Of a stretch of DNA of 64,000 bases, positions 1 to 9,058 are shown piece after piece. The DNA comes from Acinetobacter defluvii (GTDB lineage Bacteria > Pseudomonadota > Gammaproteobacteria > Pseudomonadales > Moraxellaceae). The position numbers and the translations under genes are program-made. Under the pieces are notes generated by a model. It was not told the DNA's origin. It searched no databases and saw only the letters and a program-made list of their open reading frames with translations. The stretch is taken from the NCBI RefSeq assembly GCF_001704615.3, contig NZ_CP029397.2:1178001-1242000 (forward strand). The letters are read 5' to 3'. Every line of letters starts with the position of its first letter. Positions within the stretch are counted from its first letter, which is position 1.

Positions 1-288
1 TGCCATTTTCTTCATGCTTGGTGACATGCTATCTGGTAATGTAGGTGCAGGGTGAGTATAGCGCCAAAAAATTCGGATAATTACTAAAAAAATCATTACA
101 GATGCAATATTTTTATGCAAGGTAATGACATCGCCTTTAAAACTACCATCTGTTTCATAACTTAAAAAATTACCGCTATAAAAACCAATGATATAAGCAA
201 CGATAAAAATAATTGCCATCAGCCAATGTAGCCACTGCGCTGTTCTCGTATAATATTTTGATTTTTGTGACATTGGATGATGTTCCAT
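1..288 (-). CDS. Cytochrome b561 family protein, N-terminal part (cut by window start)
   Basis: The minus strand is open from about 309 to the window edge and encodes the N-terminal third of a cytochrome b561-type di-haem membrane protein, which passes electrons from quinol at the inner membrane. Seen here: AQWLHWLMA at the start of the first membrane helix, with a likely haem-ligand His, then a second helix containing LHKNIASVMIFLVIIRIFWR. Possible ATG starts lie at 309, 306, 288 and 273; a GGA lies about 10 nt before 273. I give 288, but the start is not settled. The rest of the gene is outside the window. Confidence 0.75.
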   Translation of the reverse strand, partial: MEHHPMSQKSKYYTRTAQWLHWLMAIIFIVAYIIGFYSGNFLSYETDGSFKGDVITLHKNIASVMIFLVIIRIFWRYTHPAPTLPDSMSPSMKKMA

Positions 289-458
289 GAATTTGTTTAG
301 AGGCATCATATTTATTTTTTTAATCAAATTCAGCACTAAAAATTCAACGAATTGTTTTGTATTTGCAACGCTAGTCAAAAATAGCGATAACATGATGTAA
401 AAATAAGCAATATTGGGGGAAATTACATTTATATAGAAAATTTGAGGTTTAAACTATA

Positions 459-474
459 TGTGACTTTCGGCACA
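459..474. promoter_or_regulatory. CRP/Vfr-like palindrome upstream of lipoprotein gene
   Basis: TGTGACTTTCGGCACA matches the CRP/Vfr consensus TGTGA-N6-TCACA at 9 of 10 fixed positions. It lies about 37 bp before the GTG start at 511. No clear -10 box can be assigned, so binding and direction of effect are unknown. Confidence 0.3.
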
Positions 475-510
475 ATAGGCACACTGAATTTTCATAACAA
501 GGAATAAATT

Positions 511-897
511 GTGAAAAAACTCATTGCTTTACTTGCGCCAATCGCTTTGGCTTTAACAGCTTGTGCTTCAACTACAGGTACAACTGGGGGAAATTCAACG
601 GCAACTACTACTACCCAACAACTCGGTACAGCAGCATTAAAAATTGCCATTAATGCAAAATGCACGACTGAGTTGAACAACTTACCTGCATGGCAGACTG
701 CTACTAAACTTATGACAGCTGAACAAAAAACTAATATTCAAGGTGAGATTTGTGGATGTGTCAGTGACAAAGCACCGCAAAGTGTAACAGCTGTCGATTT
801 GGCAACTGCCGCAATTGATCCAGAAGCACGTGCAACAATCGTATCCAATGCCGTCACCAAAACCATTAATGCCTGTGTGGCAGAAGCAGTAAAATAA
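511..897 (+). CDS. Small lipoprotein of unknown function
   Basis: A 128-residue precursor starting at GTG, with AAGGA seven bases upstream. The signal peptide is typical of lipoproteins: KK, a hydrophobic stretch, then lipobox LTAC with the lipidated Cys near residue 18. A Thr/Ser-rich linker follows, then a short helical domain with four Cys (CTTEL, CGC, NACV) that could form disulfides in the periplasm. I do not recognise the family. The gene stands alone and is closed by a strong terminator at 916-943. Confidence 0.8.
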   Translation: MKKLIALLAPIALALTACASTTGTTGGNSTATTTTQQLGTAALKIAINAKCTTELNNLPAWQTATKLMTAEQKTNIQGEICGCVSDKAPQSVTAVDLATAAIDPEARATIVSNAVTKTINACVAEAVK

Positions 898-915
898 TTT
901 GTGCTATACTCTTAG

Positions 916-943
916 GAGGCTGATCTTTTCAGCCTCTTTTTTT
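916..943 (+). terminator. Rho-independent terminator
   Basis: The stem GAGGCTGA / TCAGCCTC with a short loop is followed by a run of seven Ts, directly after the lipoprotein gene and just before rnhB. Confidence 0.85.
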
Positions 944-947
944 ATGG

Positions 948-1532
948 GTGAAAATTTTGATGTTAATTGCTGGTGTAGATGAAGCAGGGCGTGGACCTTT
1001 GGTAGGTTCTGTTGTAGCTGCTGCAGTTATTTTAGATCCAAATAATCCAATTGAGGGTCTAAATGATTCTAAAAAATTAACTGAAAAGAAACGTGAAAAG
1101 TTATTTAAAGAAATTCAAGAAAAAGCCTTAGCTTGGGCAATTGCTGAAGCGTCGCATAAGGAAATTGATAAGCTGAATATTTTACAAGCTTCATTGCTTG
1201 CCATGCGCCGTGCAGTAGAAGCTTTAAAAATTATACCTGAATATGTGCTTGTAGATGGGAATAAAATACCACAAGGTTTGCAAATGCAGTGTGAGGCAGT
1301 GGTTGGTGGGGATGCGTTACATGCAGAAATTTCAGCGGCAAGTATTTTAGCCAAAGTGACACGAGATCGTGAAATGGTTGAACTAGATGCTGTGTATCCA
1401 CAATATGGTTTTGCCAAACACAAAGGTTATCCAACCAAAGCACATTTTGCAGCGATTGAAGAACATGGGGTGATTGCTCAACATCGAAGAAGTTATTCTC
1501 CAGTAAAAAAAGCACTTGGATTAGTTGAATAG
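948..1532 (+). CDS. rnhB: Ribonuclease HII
   Basis: RNase HII cleaves the RNA strand of RNA-DNA hybrids and starts removal of misincorporated ribonucleotides. The N-terminal [10 protein letters not shown] carries the first two acidic catalytic residues, LVDGNK the third Asp, and AKVTRDREM the fourth, so the D-E-D-D centre is complete. The ATG at 960 and the GTG at 948 are both possible starts; ATG gives the usual N-terminus [12 protein letters not shown]. About 190 residues, normal for the family. A terminator immediately upstream implies a promoter overlapping it or read-through. Confidence 0.93.
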   Translation: MKILMLIAGVDEAGRGPLVGSVVAAAVILDPNNPIEGLNDSKKLTEKKREKLFKEIQEKALAWAIAEASHKEIDKLNILQASLLAMRRAVEALKIIPEYVLVDGNKIPQGLQMQCEAVVGGDALHAEISAASILAKVTRDREMVELDAVYPQYGFAKHKGYPTKAHFAAIEEHGVIAQHRRSYSPVKKALGLVE

Positions 1533-1575
1533 TATTGTAGTTTTAAGGGTTATTTTGAAGAAAACTGAAAAATTT

Positions 1576-1598
1576 AAAGCGGCCTCTAGAGCCGCTTT
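1576..1598. terminator. Bidirectional terminator between rnhB and csrA
   Basis: Perfect 8-bp stem AAAGCGGC / GCCGCTTT with a 7-nt loop, between convergent genes. The minus-strand side is followed by AAATTTTT. Confidence 0.75.
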
Positions 1599-1621
1599 AT
1601 ACCTTCCAAAACAACAACCAC

Positions 1622-1882
1622 TTAACGATTAAAGTTATTGTTATTTTGTGAGTAATTATCTTCTTCAAATGAAGGTTGATAATCTTGATCAATGTGTTGC
1701 AAATGTTCGTGCATCGCACGTTCATGTTGAATACGCTGATAAATTTCTTCACGATGGACAGAAACTTCTTTTGGTGCATTCACACCAATACGAACTTGAT
1801 TACCTTTAACACCAAGCACAGTGACACTGACTTGATCCCCAATCATTAATGTTTCTCCGACACGACGGGTCAGAATCAGCAT
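1622..1882 (-). CDS. csrA: Carbon storage regulator CsrA with long C-terminal tail
   Basis: CsrA is a homodimeric RNA-binding protein that binds GGA motifs in mRNA leaders and controls translation of metabolic, motility and biofilm genes. The N-terminal [16 protein letters not shown] and the later [10 protein letters not shown] are the family core. At 86 residues it is about 25 longer than E. coli CsrA (61), because of an acidic, Asn-rich tail ending [11 protein letters not shown]. It has a strong AGGAGA site and lies directly downstream of lysC on the same strand, the order alaS-lysC-csrA known from pseudomonads and relatives. The GGA within its own ribosome site would allow autoregulation. 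Confidence 0.95.
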   Translation of the reverse strand: MLILTRRVGETLMIGDQVSVTVLGVKGNQVRIGVNAPKEVSVHREEIYQRIQHERAMHEHLQHIDQDYQPSFEEDNYSQNNNNFNR

Positions 1883-2034
1883 GTTTATCTCCTTGCAAAA
1901 ACGCTAAACCTGCAATGAATTTCTTTAGAAAGCAACCTTGAAAACAGAGAGCATTTTAACAGAATAATGTGATTAAGTTTTCACTTTAAATCACTCTGAC
2001 GAAATTTTTTACAACCTTAACACTTAATATAACA

Positions 2035-2062
2035 GAGCCACTATAAAAAACTATAGTGGCTC
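2035..2062 (-). terminator. Strong hairpin after lysC
   Basis: Perfect 11-bp stem GAGCCACTATA / TATAGTGGCTC with a 6-nt loop, 51 bp after the lysC stop. The T-tract after the stem is poor, so it may be a terminator or an RNA-processing or stabilising hairpin. Confidence 0.55.
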
Positions 2063-2112
2063 AGCTATTTTGTAGGTCAGAATTACCAATAATAAGTAAT
2101 TTTGCTCAAAAA

Positions 2113-3393
2113 TTAAGCGCGGGTGCTAGATTCACCATGCTCACGGTCTAAACCAAAAGCGGTGTGCAAGGTACGAACTGCAAGTTCTAAGTAATTTTCT
2201 TCAATAATTACTGAAATTTTGATTTCAGATGTTGAAATCATCAAGATATTGATGCCTTCATCTGCAAGTGCAGTGAACATTTTACTTGCTACGCCTGCGT
2301 GTGAACGCATACCTACACCTACGATGGATACTTTAACAATGTCATCACGGGTCGCAACTTCACGTGCATTAATGGCTTTGGCTGTGTCTTCTAAAATCGC
2401 TTTGGCTTTTTTGAGCTCGCCACGGTTAACTGTAAACGTAAAATCAGTTGTACCGTCTTCTTCAACGTTTTGGATAATCATATCCACTTCAACATTTGCA
2501 GCACCAATCGGTGACAAAATTTTAGAGGCAATACCTGGTTCATCAGGCACACCTAAAATAGTTAATTTTGCTTCGTCACGATTAAATGCGATACCTGAAA
2601 TAATAGGATTTTCCATGTTGTCTTCCGCTTCAGTGGTGATTAGTGTTCCGACATTCTTTTTGAACTCTTCGTCGAATGCGCCATCATCGTCATTATCAAA
2701 ACTTGATAATACGCGTAAAGGCACTTGGTATTTTCCTGCAAATTCAACAGAACGAATTTGCAAAACTTTAGAACCAAGTGATGCCATTTCAAGCATTTCT
2801 TCAAATGAAATGCGATCAACTTTTTTCGCTTTTGGTGCGACACGTGGGTCAGTGGTATAAACACCATCAACATCAGTATAGATTTGACACTCGTCTGCTT
2901 TTAATGCTGCAGCAAGTGCAACACCTGTTGTATCTGAACCGCCACGACCTAGAGTTGTGGTATTACCTTGCTCATCTACACCTTGGAATCCAGCAACAAC
3001 AATGACATTGCCCGCATCCAGCAGGGTTGACATTACATCAGTATCAATGGATTCAATACGTGCTTTGGTAAAAGCGCTGTCGGTTTTAATGCCAACTTGG
3101 CGACCTGTCAAAGATTTAGCTGAAACACCAATAGAGTTCAGTGCCATAGATAACATTGAAATCGTCACCTGCTCACCTGTAGACACCATTTGGTCTAGTT
3201 CACGTGGATCAGGGGTTTCGGTAATGGCTTTCGCTAAAGCCAATAAGCGGTTGGTTTCACCACTCATTGCGGATACAACCACAACCACTTTGTGACCATG
3301 ATCATGCCAACGCTTTACACGACGAGCAACATTTAAAATGCGCTCTGGCGTACCCATTGAGGTACCCCCATATTTTTGAACGATTAATGCCAT
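2113..3393 (-). CDS. lysC: Aspartate kinase
   Basis: Phosphorylates aspartate, the first step to lysine, threonine, methionine and diaminopimelate. The kinase domain starts at MALIVQKYGGTSMGTPER; KYGGTS is the nucleotide-binding signature. The C-terminal third carries two ACT domains, around PIISGIAFNRDEAKLTI and VSIVGVGMRSHAG, which bind feedback amino acids. I chose the ATG at 3393 because AGGA lies 5-8 bases upstream and the protein then begins as in homologues; an in-frame extension to 3432 is possible but not needed. At 426 residues it has normal length for the single-function class with two ACT domains. Confidence 0.95.
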   Translation of the reverse strand: MALIVQKYGGTSMGTPERILNVARRVKRWHDHGHKVVVVVSAMSGETNRLLALAKAITETPDPRELDQMVSTGEQVTISMLSMALNSIGVSAKSLTGRQVGIKTDSAFTKARIESIDTDVMSTLLDAGNVIVVAGFQGVDEQGNTTTLGRGGSDTTGVALAAALKADECQIYTDVDGVYTTDPRVAPKAKKVDRISFEEMLEMASLGSKVLQIRSVEFAGKYQVPLRVLSSFDNDDDGAFDEEFKKNVGTLITTEAEDNMENPIISGIAFNRDEAKLTILGVPDEPGIASKILSPIGAANVEVDMIIQNVEEDGTTDFTFTVNRGELKKAKAILEDTAKAINAREVATRDDIVKVSIVGVGMRSHAGVASKMFTALADEGINILMISTSEIKISVIIEENYLELAVRTLHTAFGLDREHGESSTRA

Positions 3394-3788
3394 AACTATC
3401 CTTACCAAGTCATAAGTCAAACGACTTAACACTTACACATATTTAAAACGGTGAATAAAAACACGTTTCAAAATACCACGTAGTATGTATTTCTACTTTT
3501 TAAAAAAGTAAACGTCGATACTGATACTGAGTGCCTAAAAGGTGAAGGCAATCTCCACCTTTAAAAACTCCATTATTTTCATCCTGTTAATGGCTTTGAA
3601 TCCTAAAGGAATTCTAGTTTTACAGGTTGCTTTTATGTAGATTTGATTATAAACAGTAACGGTTACAATCTTTTGATCAACATAGTTAAGAGGTAAATTT
3701 CATATTTCAAAAGTATTTTTCAGCTTTTTAAAAGGCTTTGAATGTAAGCGCATACAAAGCCTTGTTGAATCATGAAATATTGAATGGA
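3394..3788. other. lysC-alaS intergenic region
   Basis: About 395 bp without a gene. It holds the alaS terminator hairpin (3732-3763) and a weaker hairpin at 3538-3562 (AAAGGTG / CACCTTT, 11-nt loop) in what should be the lysC leader. I see no recognisable lysine riboswitch. Confidence 0.5.
3725..3763 (-). terminator. Terminator after alaS
   Basis: The 9-bp stem AAGGCTTTG / CAAAGCCTT on the minus strand is followed by TTTTAAAAAG, about 25 bp after the alaS stop. Confidence 0.65.
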
Positions 3789-6482
3789 TTATTTTTCTGC
3801 AATCCATGTATTTAAACGAGTCATTACAGTTGCTAATTGATCACTATACGGTGCGCCACCTTGTGCCATATCTGGTTTACCACCACCTTTACCACCGAGC
3901 TCTTGACCTAAGTGTTTGATAATGTCACCTGCTTTTACTGTTGCAGTAAATTCTTTTGCGACAGACGCAATGAAGCTGATTTTATCTGCATCAACACCTG
4001 CAATCACAATAATTGCATTGTCGAGTTTAGACCTCACACCATCATGTAAATTACGTAATGCTTTGGCATCGGTATTGTGTACAGTGGTGATTAATGTTTT
4101 ACGACCTGCGATTTCTTGCACTTGGCTAAGCAATTCATCTGCTTGGAAATTGGCAAGTTTTTGATTGAGTTGTTCAATCTGCTTTTGTAAGCTCGACGCA
4201 TTGGCAGCTAAATGCTCAACTTTTTCAACTGTTTGATCTTTTTGTGCTTTCAATAATTCATTGATATGCACAATGTCTGCATCCACTTTTTGTACGATTT
4301 CAAGTGCTTTTGTACCTGTGACTGCTTCGATACGGCGTACACCTGCTGCAACACCACCTTCAGAAGTGATTTTAAACAGACCAATGTCACCCGTACGTTT
4401 TACATGGATACCACCACACAGCTCGATTGAGAAGTTTTTCTCCTCTTGACTTGTACCCATAGACAGTACACGAACTTCATCACCGTATTTTTCACCGAAC
4501 AACATCATTGCGCCTTTTGCTTTTGCTGCTTCGATGTCTAAAAGTTCAGTTTCAACTGCGGTATTGGCAATGACTTCATTATTAACAATACGTTCAATTT
4601 GTTGAAGTTGTTCAAATGTTACAGGTTGATCATTGGCAAAATCAAAACGCAATAACTCACTCGCAACCAATGAGCCTTTTTGTTGTACATGCTCGCCTAA
4701 AACTTGACGTAAAGCCGCATGTAAAAGATGCGTCGCAGAGTGGTTACGTGAGGTTGCTTCACGAATATCCGCTTTGACAATGGCTTCAACAGATTGAGCA
4801 GCTTTCAGGTTGCCCATAGTGACGATACCTTGATGAACAAATGCACCGCCCGATTTTTTAGTATCCTGAACTTCAAAAATACCTGTATCGTTTTTGAAGA
4901 CTCCTGTATCACCCACTTGACCACCACTTTCAGCATAGAAAGGGGTTTGGTTGAGGACGATGAGTGCTTCATCACCTTCAACGACTTCATCAACGAGTTC
5001 ACCATCTTTATAGATGGCAACAATCTGACCTTGACCTTGCGTTGCATCGTAGCCATCAAACTGCGTTTCGCCATCGACTTTAACGATTGAGTTGTAATCA
5101 ACAGCGAATTTACCAGCATCACGGGCACGTTGACGTTGAGCAGCCATTTCGACTTCAAAGCCTGCTTCATCAATGGTTAAATCACGTTCACGCGCAATAT
5201 CAGCAGTTAAATCTGTTGGGAAGCCATAAGTATCATAAAGTTTAAATACAGTTTCACCTGCGATGACATTGCCTTTTAACTGAGCTAACTCACCTTCAAG
5301 CAGTTTTAAACCTTGCTCTAAAGTTTTGGCAAATTGTTCTTCTTCTTTTAAGAGCTGTGCCTCGATACGAGCTTTATTTGCTTCAAGTTCAGGATAAGCT
5401 GCACCCATGACATCAATGAGAGGTTGCAACATTTTGTAGAAGAATGTACCTGTTGCACCGAGTTTATTACCATGGCGAACTGCACGGCGAATAATACGAC
5501 GCAATACATAACCACGACCTTCATTTGAAGGGTTGACGCCATCAGCAATTAAGAAGCAGCATGAACGGGCATGGTCAGCCACGACTTTCAGTGAAGCTGG
5601 ATATTCAATTGGTTTGTTTTCTGCTTGTGCTTTCGCTTCAAGCTCAGTGGTTTCTAGACCAATGATTTCAGCAGCAGCTTTCAACAAGTTTTGGAACAAA
5701 TCAATTTCATAGTTTGAATTAACATGTTGTAAAACTGCAGAAATACGCTCTAAGCCCATACCTGTATCAACAGACGGCGCAGGAAGAGGGTGAAGTACGC
5801 CATCCGCAGTACGATTGAACTGCATGAATACGTTGTTCCAGATTTCGATGAAACGGTCGCCATCTTCTTCAGGTGTACCTGGTAAACCACCCCAAATGTG
5901 GTCGCCATGGTCAAAGAAGATTTCAGAACAAGGACCACAAGGACCTGTATCACCCATTGCCCAGAAGTTGTCTGATGCGTATTTTTCGCCTTTGTTATCA
6001 CCGATACGAATGATACGGCTTGCATCTAGCCCAATTTCTTTGTTCCAAATATCAAATGCTTCGTCATCGGTATGGTAAACAGTGACGTAAAGTTTATCTT
6101 TGGGTAATGCCAGCCATTTGTCGCCAGTTAAAAATTCCCACGCAAATTTTAATGCATCACGTTTGAAATAATCACCGAAAGAGAAATTCCCTAACATTTC
6201 AAAAAAAGTATGGTGACGTGCTGTATAACCGACATTGTCTAAGTCGTTATGTTTACCGCCTGCACGCACACATTTTTGTGAAGTCGTCGCACGAACATAG
6301 TCACGTTTTTCCAGACCTAAGAAACAGTCTTTGAATTGGTTCATTCCTGCATTCGTAAAGAGCAAGGTTGGATCATTTGCAGGAACCAGAGAACTTGACG
6401 CGACACGTGTATGCCCTTGCGATTCAAAGTAGCTTAAAAAAGCTTCGCGAATTTCAGCGGATGTCATAAAACGAGTACTCAC
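3789..6482 (-). CDS. alaS: Alanine-tRNA ligase
   Basis: Charges tRNA-Ala and clears mischarged Ser and Gly. The class II catalytic core is at the N-terminus ([37 protein letters not shown]). The editing domain has NHSATHLLH (HxxxH, near residue 575) and CGGIHV, which together bind zinc. The C-terminal DHHA1/C-Ala part ends in a Gly-rich segment ([14 protein letters not shown]). Candidate starts are TTG 6488, GTG 6482 and ATG 6467. GGAGAG lies 8 bases before GTG 6482, and the resulting N-terminus [15 protein letters not shown] matches the E. coli layout best. 897 residues. It lies upstream of lysC and csrA. Confidence 0.95.
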   Translation of the reverse strand: MSTRFMTSAEIREAFLSYFESQGHTRVASSSLVPANDPTLLFTNAGMNQFKDCFLGLEKRDYVRATTSQKCVRAGGKHNDLDNVGYTARHHTFFEMLGNFSFGDYFKRDALKFAWEFLTGDKWLALPKDKLYVTVYHTDDEAFDIWNKEIGLDASRIIRIGDNKGEKYASDNFWAMGDTGPCGPCSEIFFDHGDHIWGGLPGTPEEDGDRFIEIWNNVFMQFNRTADGVLHPLPAPSVDTGMGLERISAVLQHVNSNYEIDLFQNLLKAAAEIIGLETTELEAKAQAENKPIEYPASLKVVADHARSCCFLIADGVNPSNEGRGYVLRRIIRRAVRHGNKLGATGTFFYKMLQPLIDVMGAAYPELEANKARIEAQLLKEEEQFAKTLEQGLKLLEGELAQLKGNVIAGETVFKLYDTYGFPTDLTADIARERDLTIDEAGFEVEMAAQRQRARDAGKFAVDYNSIVKVDGETQFDGYDATQGQGQIVAIYKDGELVDEVVEGDEALIVLNQTPFYAESGGQVGDTGVFKNDTGIFEVQDTKKSGGAFVHQGIVTMGNLKAAQSVEAIVKADIREATSRNHSATHLLHAALRQVLGEHVQQKGSLVASELLRFDFANDQPVTFEQLQQIERIVNNEVIANTAVETELLDIEAAKAKGAMMLFGEKYGDEVRVLSMGTSQEEKNFSIELCGGIHVKRTGDIGLFKITSEGGVAAGVRRIEAVTGTKALEIVQKVDADIVHINELLKAQKDQTVEKVEHLAANASSLQKQIEQLNQKLANFQADELLSQVQEIAGRKTLITTVHNTDAKALRNLHDGVRSKLDNAIIVIAGVDADKISFIASVAKEFTATVKAGDIIKHLGQELGGKGGGKPDMAQGGAPYSDQLATVMTRLNTWIAEK

Positions 6483-6766
6483 GATCAAGTCTCTCCATAA
6501 ATCTCAGATTTGGCAAAAAGTATAGCAAGCGCGTCTTACTTAGAAATAAAGCTGGCTTGATAAACTGGCTTAAAATTTTTAAAACGCCAAATTATAACGG
6601 AAAAAGCTTGATCCACCAATGATTTTCAGGGGAATAACTGCGATTAATAATTAAAATTAATGTTTGAGTGAAATTTCGCGAGTGTACGCATAACAGACAT
6701 CATTCAGGTAGGAGCATCCGCTCAATATTCACTAGCCATTAGCAACACTCTTTGGGGGGAATAAGG

Positions 6767-6808
6767 ATGTTTTTTCCATATTTTTATTTCAGTATCTGCT
6801 TATTTTAA
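6767..6808 (+). CDS. Possible aromatic-rich leader peptide upstream of epd
   Basis: A 13-codon ORF, MFFPYFYFSICLF, begins six bases after GGGGGGA, a strong ribosome site. Five Phe and two Tyr in 13 residues recall pheL-type attenuation leaders. A hairpin with a U-rich tail lies 17 bp downstream and a second one 64 bp downstream; the next gene is an erythrose-4-phosphate/GAPDH-type dehydrogenase. AT-rich DNA makes TTT and TAT codons common, so chance is a real alternative. Confidence 0.25.
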   Translation: MFFPYFYFSICLF

Positions 6809-6824
6809 AAATAACCGATAGAAT

Positions 6825-6843
6825 GTAACTTACTAATAGTTAC
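6825..6843 (+). promoter_or_regulatory. Terminator-like hairpin in epd leader
   Basis: The 6-bp stem GTAACT / AGTTAC with a 7-nt loop is followed by TTTTGATTT. It lies between the possible leader peptide and epd and is the best candidate for an attenuator. The stem is short. Confidence 0.3.
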
Positions 6844-6984
6844 TTTTGATTTAAAGCTTAACTGTCCTCGACCATTTAAATTGATTTTAAATGGCGTTGT
6901 TTGTATTTCGCTATATCTTCGTGCGGCTTAAATCTATTAACATAGGGTGAGGTACAGAAAGTTTTATCATTCGAAGGAAAAACG

Positions 6985-8010
6985 ATGCAACGTGTGGCAA
7001 TTAATGGGTTTGGTCGAATCGGGCGAAATGTTTTAAGAGCTTGGTTTGAAAATCCAAAACCTTTTCATTTTGAAATTGTTGCGATTAATGATGTTGCAGA
7101 TGTTGAAACCTTGGTGCATCTTTTTAAATACGACTCAACACATGGGCGTTTTGATGGTGCGGTGAATGTCGAACATGAAAATGGCAATATTTACCTCTGT
7201 ATAGATGCACGTCAAACCAAACTTAGAGTGCAAATTTTACAACAAGCCAAGCCTGAGAATTTACCATGGCGTGCTTTAAATGTAGATGTGGTGTTGGAAT
7301 GTACAGGTTTATTCCGTTCACGAGAAGCAGCAACTCGACATATTCAGGCAGGGGCGAAGCGAGTAATCATTGGTGCGGCACCTTTCGATACCGTAGATGC
7401 AGCAATCGTTTACGGCGTGAACCATCATGATGTGCAAAAAACCGATCAAATCATTTCCAGTGTATCCTGTACTACGCAAGCACTTGTACCTTTGGTTAAA
7501 ATTTTAGATGATGAATTTGGGATTGATACCGCATTAATGACGGAAATCCATGCAGTCACTGCAGATCAATCTGTGCTAGATAGGGCTCATCGTGACTTAC
7601 GCCGTGCACGTGCTTCGGGGCAAAATATTATTCCAACGACTTCTTCAGCTTTAGGTGCTTTAAAACAAGTCATGCCGAAAATGGAAAATCGTATCGATGG
7701 TTATTCGATCCGTGTACCCACGATTAATGTGGCTGCGATTGATTTGAGTTTTACAACACCTGCTGAGGTGACTGTCGCACTGATTAACCAGAAATTAACT
7801 GCTGCTGCAAAATATGATTATGCAGAAATCATGGCAGTGACAGATGAGCTTTTAGTGTCAAGTGATTTTAATCATTCCCCTTATTCATTGGTAGTCGATT
7901 TAACCCAAACGATGGTGGTGGGACATCAAGCCAAAGTCTTTGCTTGGTATGATAATGAATGGGGTTATGCAAACCGCTTACTTGATTTGTGTGAGTCTTT
8001 TTATTTTTAA
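6985..8010 (+). CDS. epd: Erythrose-4-phosphate / glyceraldehyde-3-phosphate dehydrogenase family protein
   Basis: NAD-dependent phosphorylating-type aldehyde dehydrogenase. If it is Epd, it makes 4-phosphoerythronate for pyridoxal phosphate synthesis. The Rossmann motif INGFGRIGRN is at the N-terminus; the catalytic Cys is about residue 162 in SSVSCTTQA; the partner His is in TEIHAVTADQ. The C-terminal half (RVPTINVAAIDLS, SSDFNHSPYS, WYDNEWGYANRLLD) resembles Epd more than glycolytic GAPDH. The family motif SCTTNC reads SCTTQA here, an uncommon change next to the active site. 341 residues; ribosome site AAGGAAA. A role as a GAPDH paralogue cannot be excluded. Confidence 0.8.
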   Translation: MQRVAINGFGRIGRNVLRAWFENPKPFHFEIVAINDVADVETLVHLFKYDSTHGRFDGAVNVEHENGNIYLCIDARQTKLRVQILQQAKPENLPWRALNVDVVLECTGLFRSREAATRHIQAGAKRVIIGAAPFDTVDAAIVYGVNHHDVQKTDQIISSVSCTTQALVPLVKILDDEFGIDTALMTEIHAVTADQSVLDRAHRDLRRARASGQNIIPTTSSALGALKQVMPKMENRIDGYSIRVPTINVAAIDLSFTTPAEVTVALINQKLTAAAKYDYAEIMAVTDELLVSSDFNHSPYSLVVDLTQTMVVGHQAKVFAWYDNEWGYANRLLDLCESFYF

Positions 8011-8065
8011 ATAAAGTACTTATCATCATTTTGAAAATAAATACAATAAAACTTAAGGGGACATT

Positions 8066-8362
8066 ATGAGTATTATTTTAATCTGTTTAGGGGTGGCGTA
8101 TTTAGCAGTTTTGATTTTGTTGTGGCAACTCATTGCTTTAAAAAAGCAAGCCATTCAAACTGAAAAATTATTGGCTGAACAAGAAAAACGTTTGATTCAT
8201 CATGAGGAGCATTTAGCCAAAACTTTAAAGCTCATGCATGATTTAGCCAACAATGTACATGGTCAAAATGAACTATTAGAACAAACTACAGTACAAGTCA
8301 AAAAACTTGAAATTCAAAATGGCGAGTTGGTTAGTTTAATTTCAAAAATAGTTAAACCTTAA
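8066..8362 (+). CDS. Small membrane-anchored coiled-coil protein
   Basis: 98 residues with one N-terminal membrane helix (ILICLGVAYLAVLILLW) followed by a long charged helix, about residues 25-90, rich in K, E, Q and L with heptad-like spacing, so probably a coiled coil on one face of the inner membrane. AAGGGGAC lies before the ATG. It follows epd by 55 bp on the same strand and could be co-transcribed. I do not recognise a named family. Confidence 0.7.
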   Translation: MSIILICLGVAYLAVLILLWQLIALKKQAIQTEKLLAEQEKRLIHHEEHLAKTLKLMHDLANNVHGQNELLEQTTVQVKKLEIQNGELVSLISKIVKP

Positions 8363-8483
8363 ATCAATCTAATCTATTCTTACTAAGTTGTTTACAATAA
8401 AAGTGCAGAATATCATTGGGTTGATTAAGCATTATATGTGGATGATGGTTGGAAAAATAGTATCGATACAGACAATTTTAGCC

Positions 8484-8999
8484 TTATTGATGATTAGTTT
8501 GCGATTTGTCATGCCAATAGTCTGCTTTATCTTCATCGATATCCACACCCAAACCATGCTCATAAATACAGGCTAAATCACGCATTGCTTGAACATCACC
8601 CCATTCAGCTGCTTGTTTGACAAGCTTGACGGATTTTTCGATATCTTTTTCGATCACATCACCGCGACGAAAATACCCTGCTAACTCTAAAGTTGCAGCA
8701 GGGTGCTTTAAAATATTGGCTTTGCTTAACCAATAATATGCCAATTCAAAATGTGACTTGGATTCATCAGGTTGTTCTTGACGTAATTCTTTGGCATATA
8801 CGGTATAACCTTCACCGAGCCAGTACATTGCTTCTACATGACCATTTTCAGCCGCTTTCAATGCCCATTCTTCGGCTAGTTCAATGTCATCATCATGCTC
8901 ACTTTGCATATACAGTTCAGCAAGTTCAAATTGTGCTTCAGCATTTCCTGCAAGCGCACGATTTGCAAGGGTGGTTGGGATTGAAACACGTTTCGACAT
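8484..8999 (-). CDS. Sel1-repeat protein
   Basis: 171 residues made of Sel1/TPR-like helical repeats: AEAQFELAELYMQ, WALKAAENGHVEAMYWLGEGY, AAEWGDVQAMRDLACIYEHGLGV. Such repeats are protein-interaction scaffolds; the partner is unknown. There is no signal peptide, so it is probably cytoplasmic. It lies just downstream of trmB on the same strand, 59 bp away, and may share its transcript. Confidence 0.85.
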   Translation of the reverse strand: MSKRVSIPTTLANRALAGNAEAQFELAELYMQSEHDDDIELAEEWALKAAENGHVEAMYWLGEGYTVYAKELRQEQPDESKSHFELAYYWLSKANILKHPAATLELAGYFRRGDVIEKDIEKSVKLVKQAAEWGDVQAMRDLACIYEHGLGVDIDEDKADYWHDKSQTNHQ

Positions 9000-9058
9000 A
9001 ATGATTCCAAAAAACTGATCTAAAAAGAAACCTATCCTAAGACTTGAAGTACTGCCAC

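Larger units (their letters stand above)
6483..6984. other. alaS-epd divergent intergenic region
   Basis: About 500 bp between divergent genes. It holds a possible 13-codon leader peptide (6767-6808) and two hairpins: 6825-6843 (GTAACT / AGTTAC, followed by TTTTGATTT) and 6872-6894 (CCATTTAAA / TTTAAATGG). The first 270 bp show no other gene or clear site. Confidence 0.5.

Noticed and set aside
2219..2860. A 213-codon plus-strand ORF
   Set aside because: It lies fully antisense to lysC, which has clear family motifs; its own translation shows no recognisable domain.
3394..3788. Lysine riboswitch upstream of lysC
   Set aside because: Only a single short hairpin is visible; the multi-helix lysine aptamer is not recognisable.
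8388..8576. A 62-codon hydrophobic plus-strand ORF
   Set aside because: It begins with TTG without a ribosome site and overlaps the 3' end of the Sel1-repeat gene.
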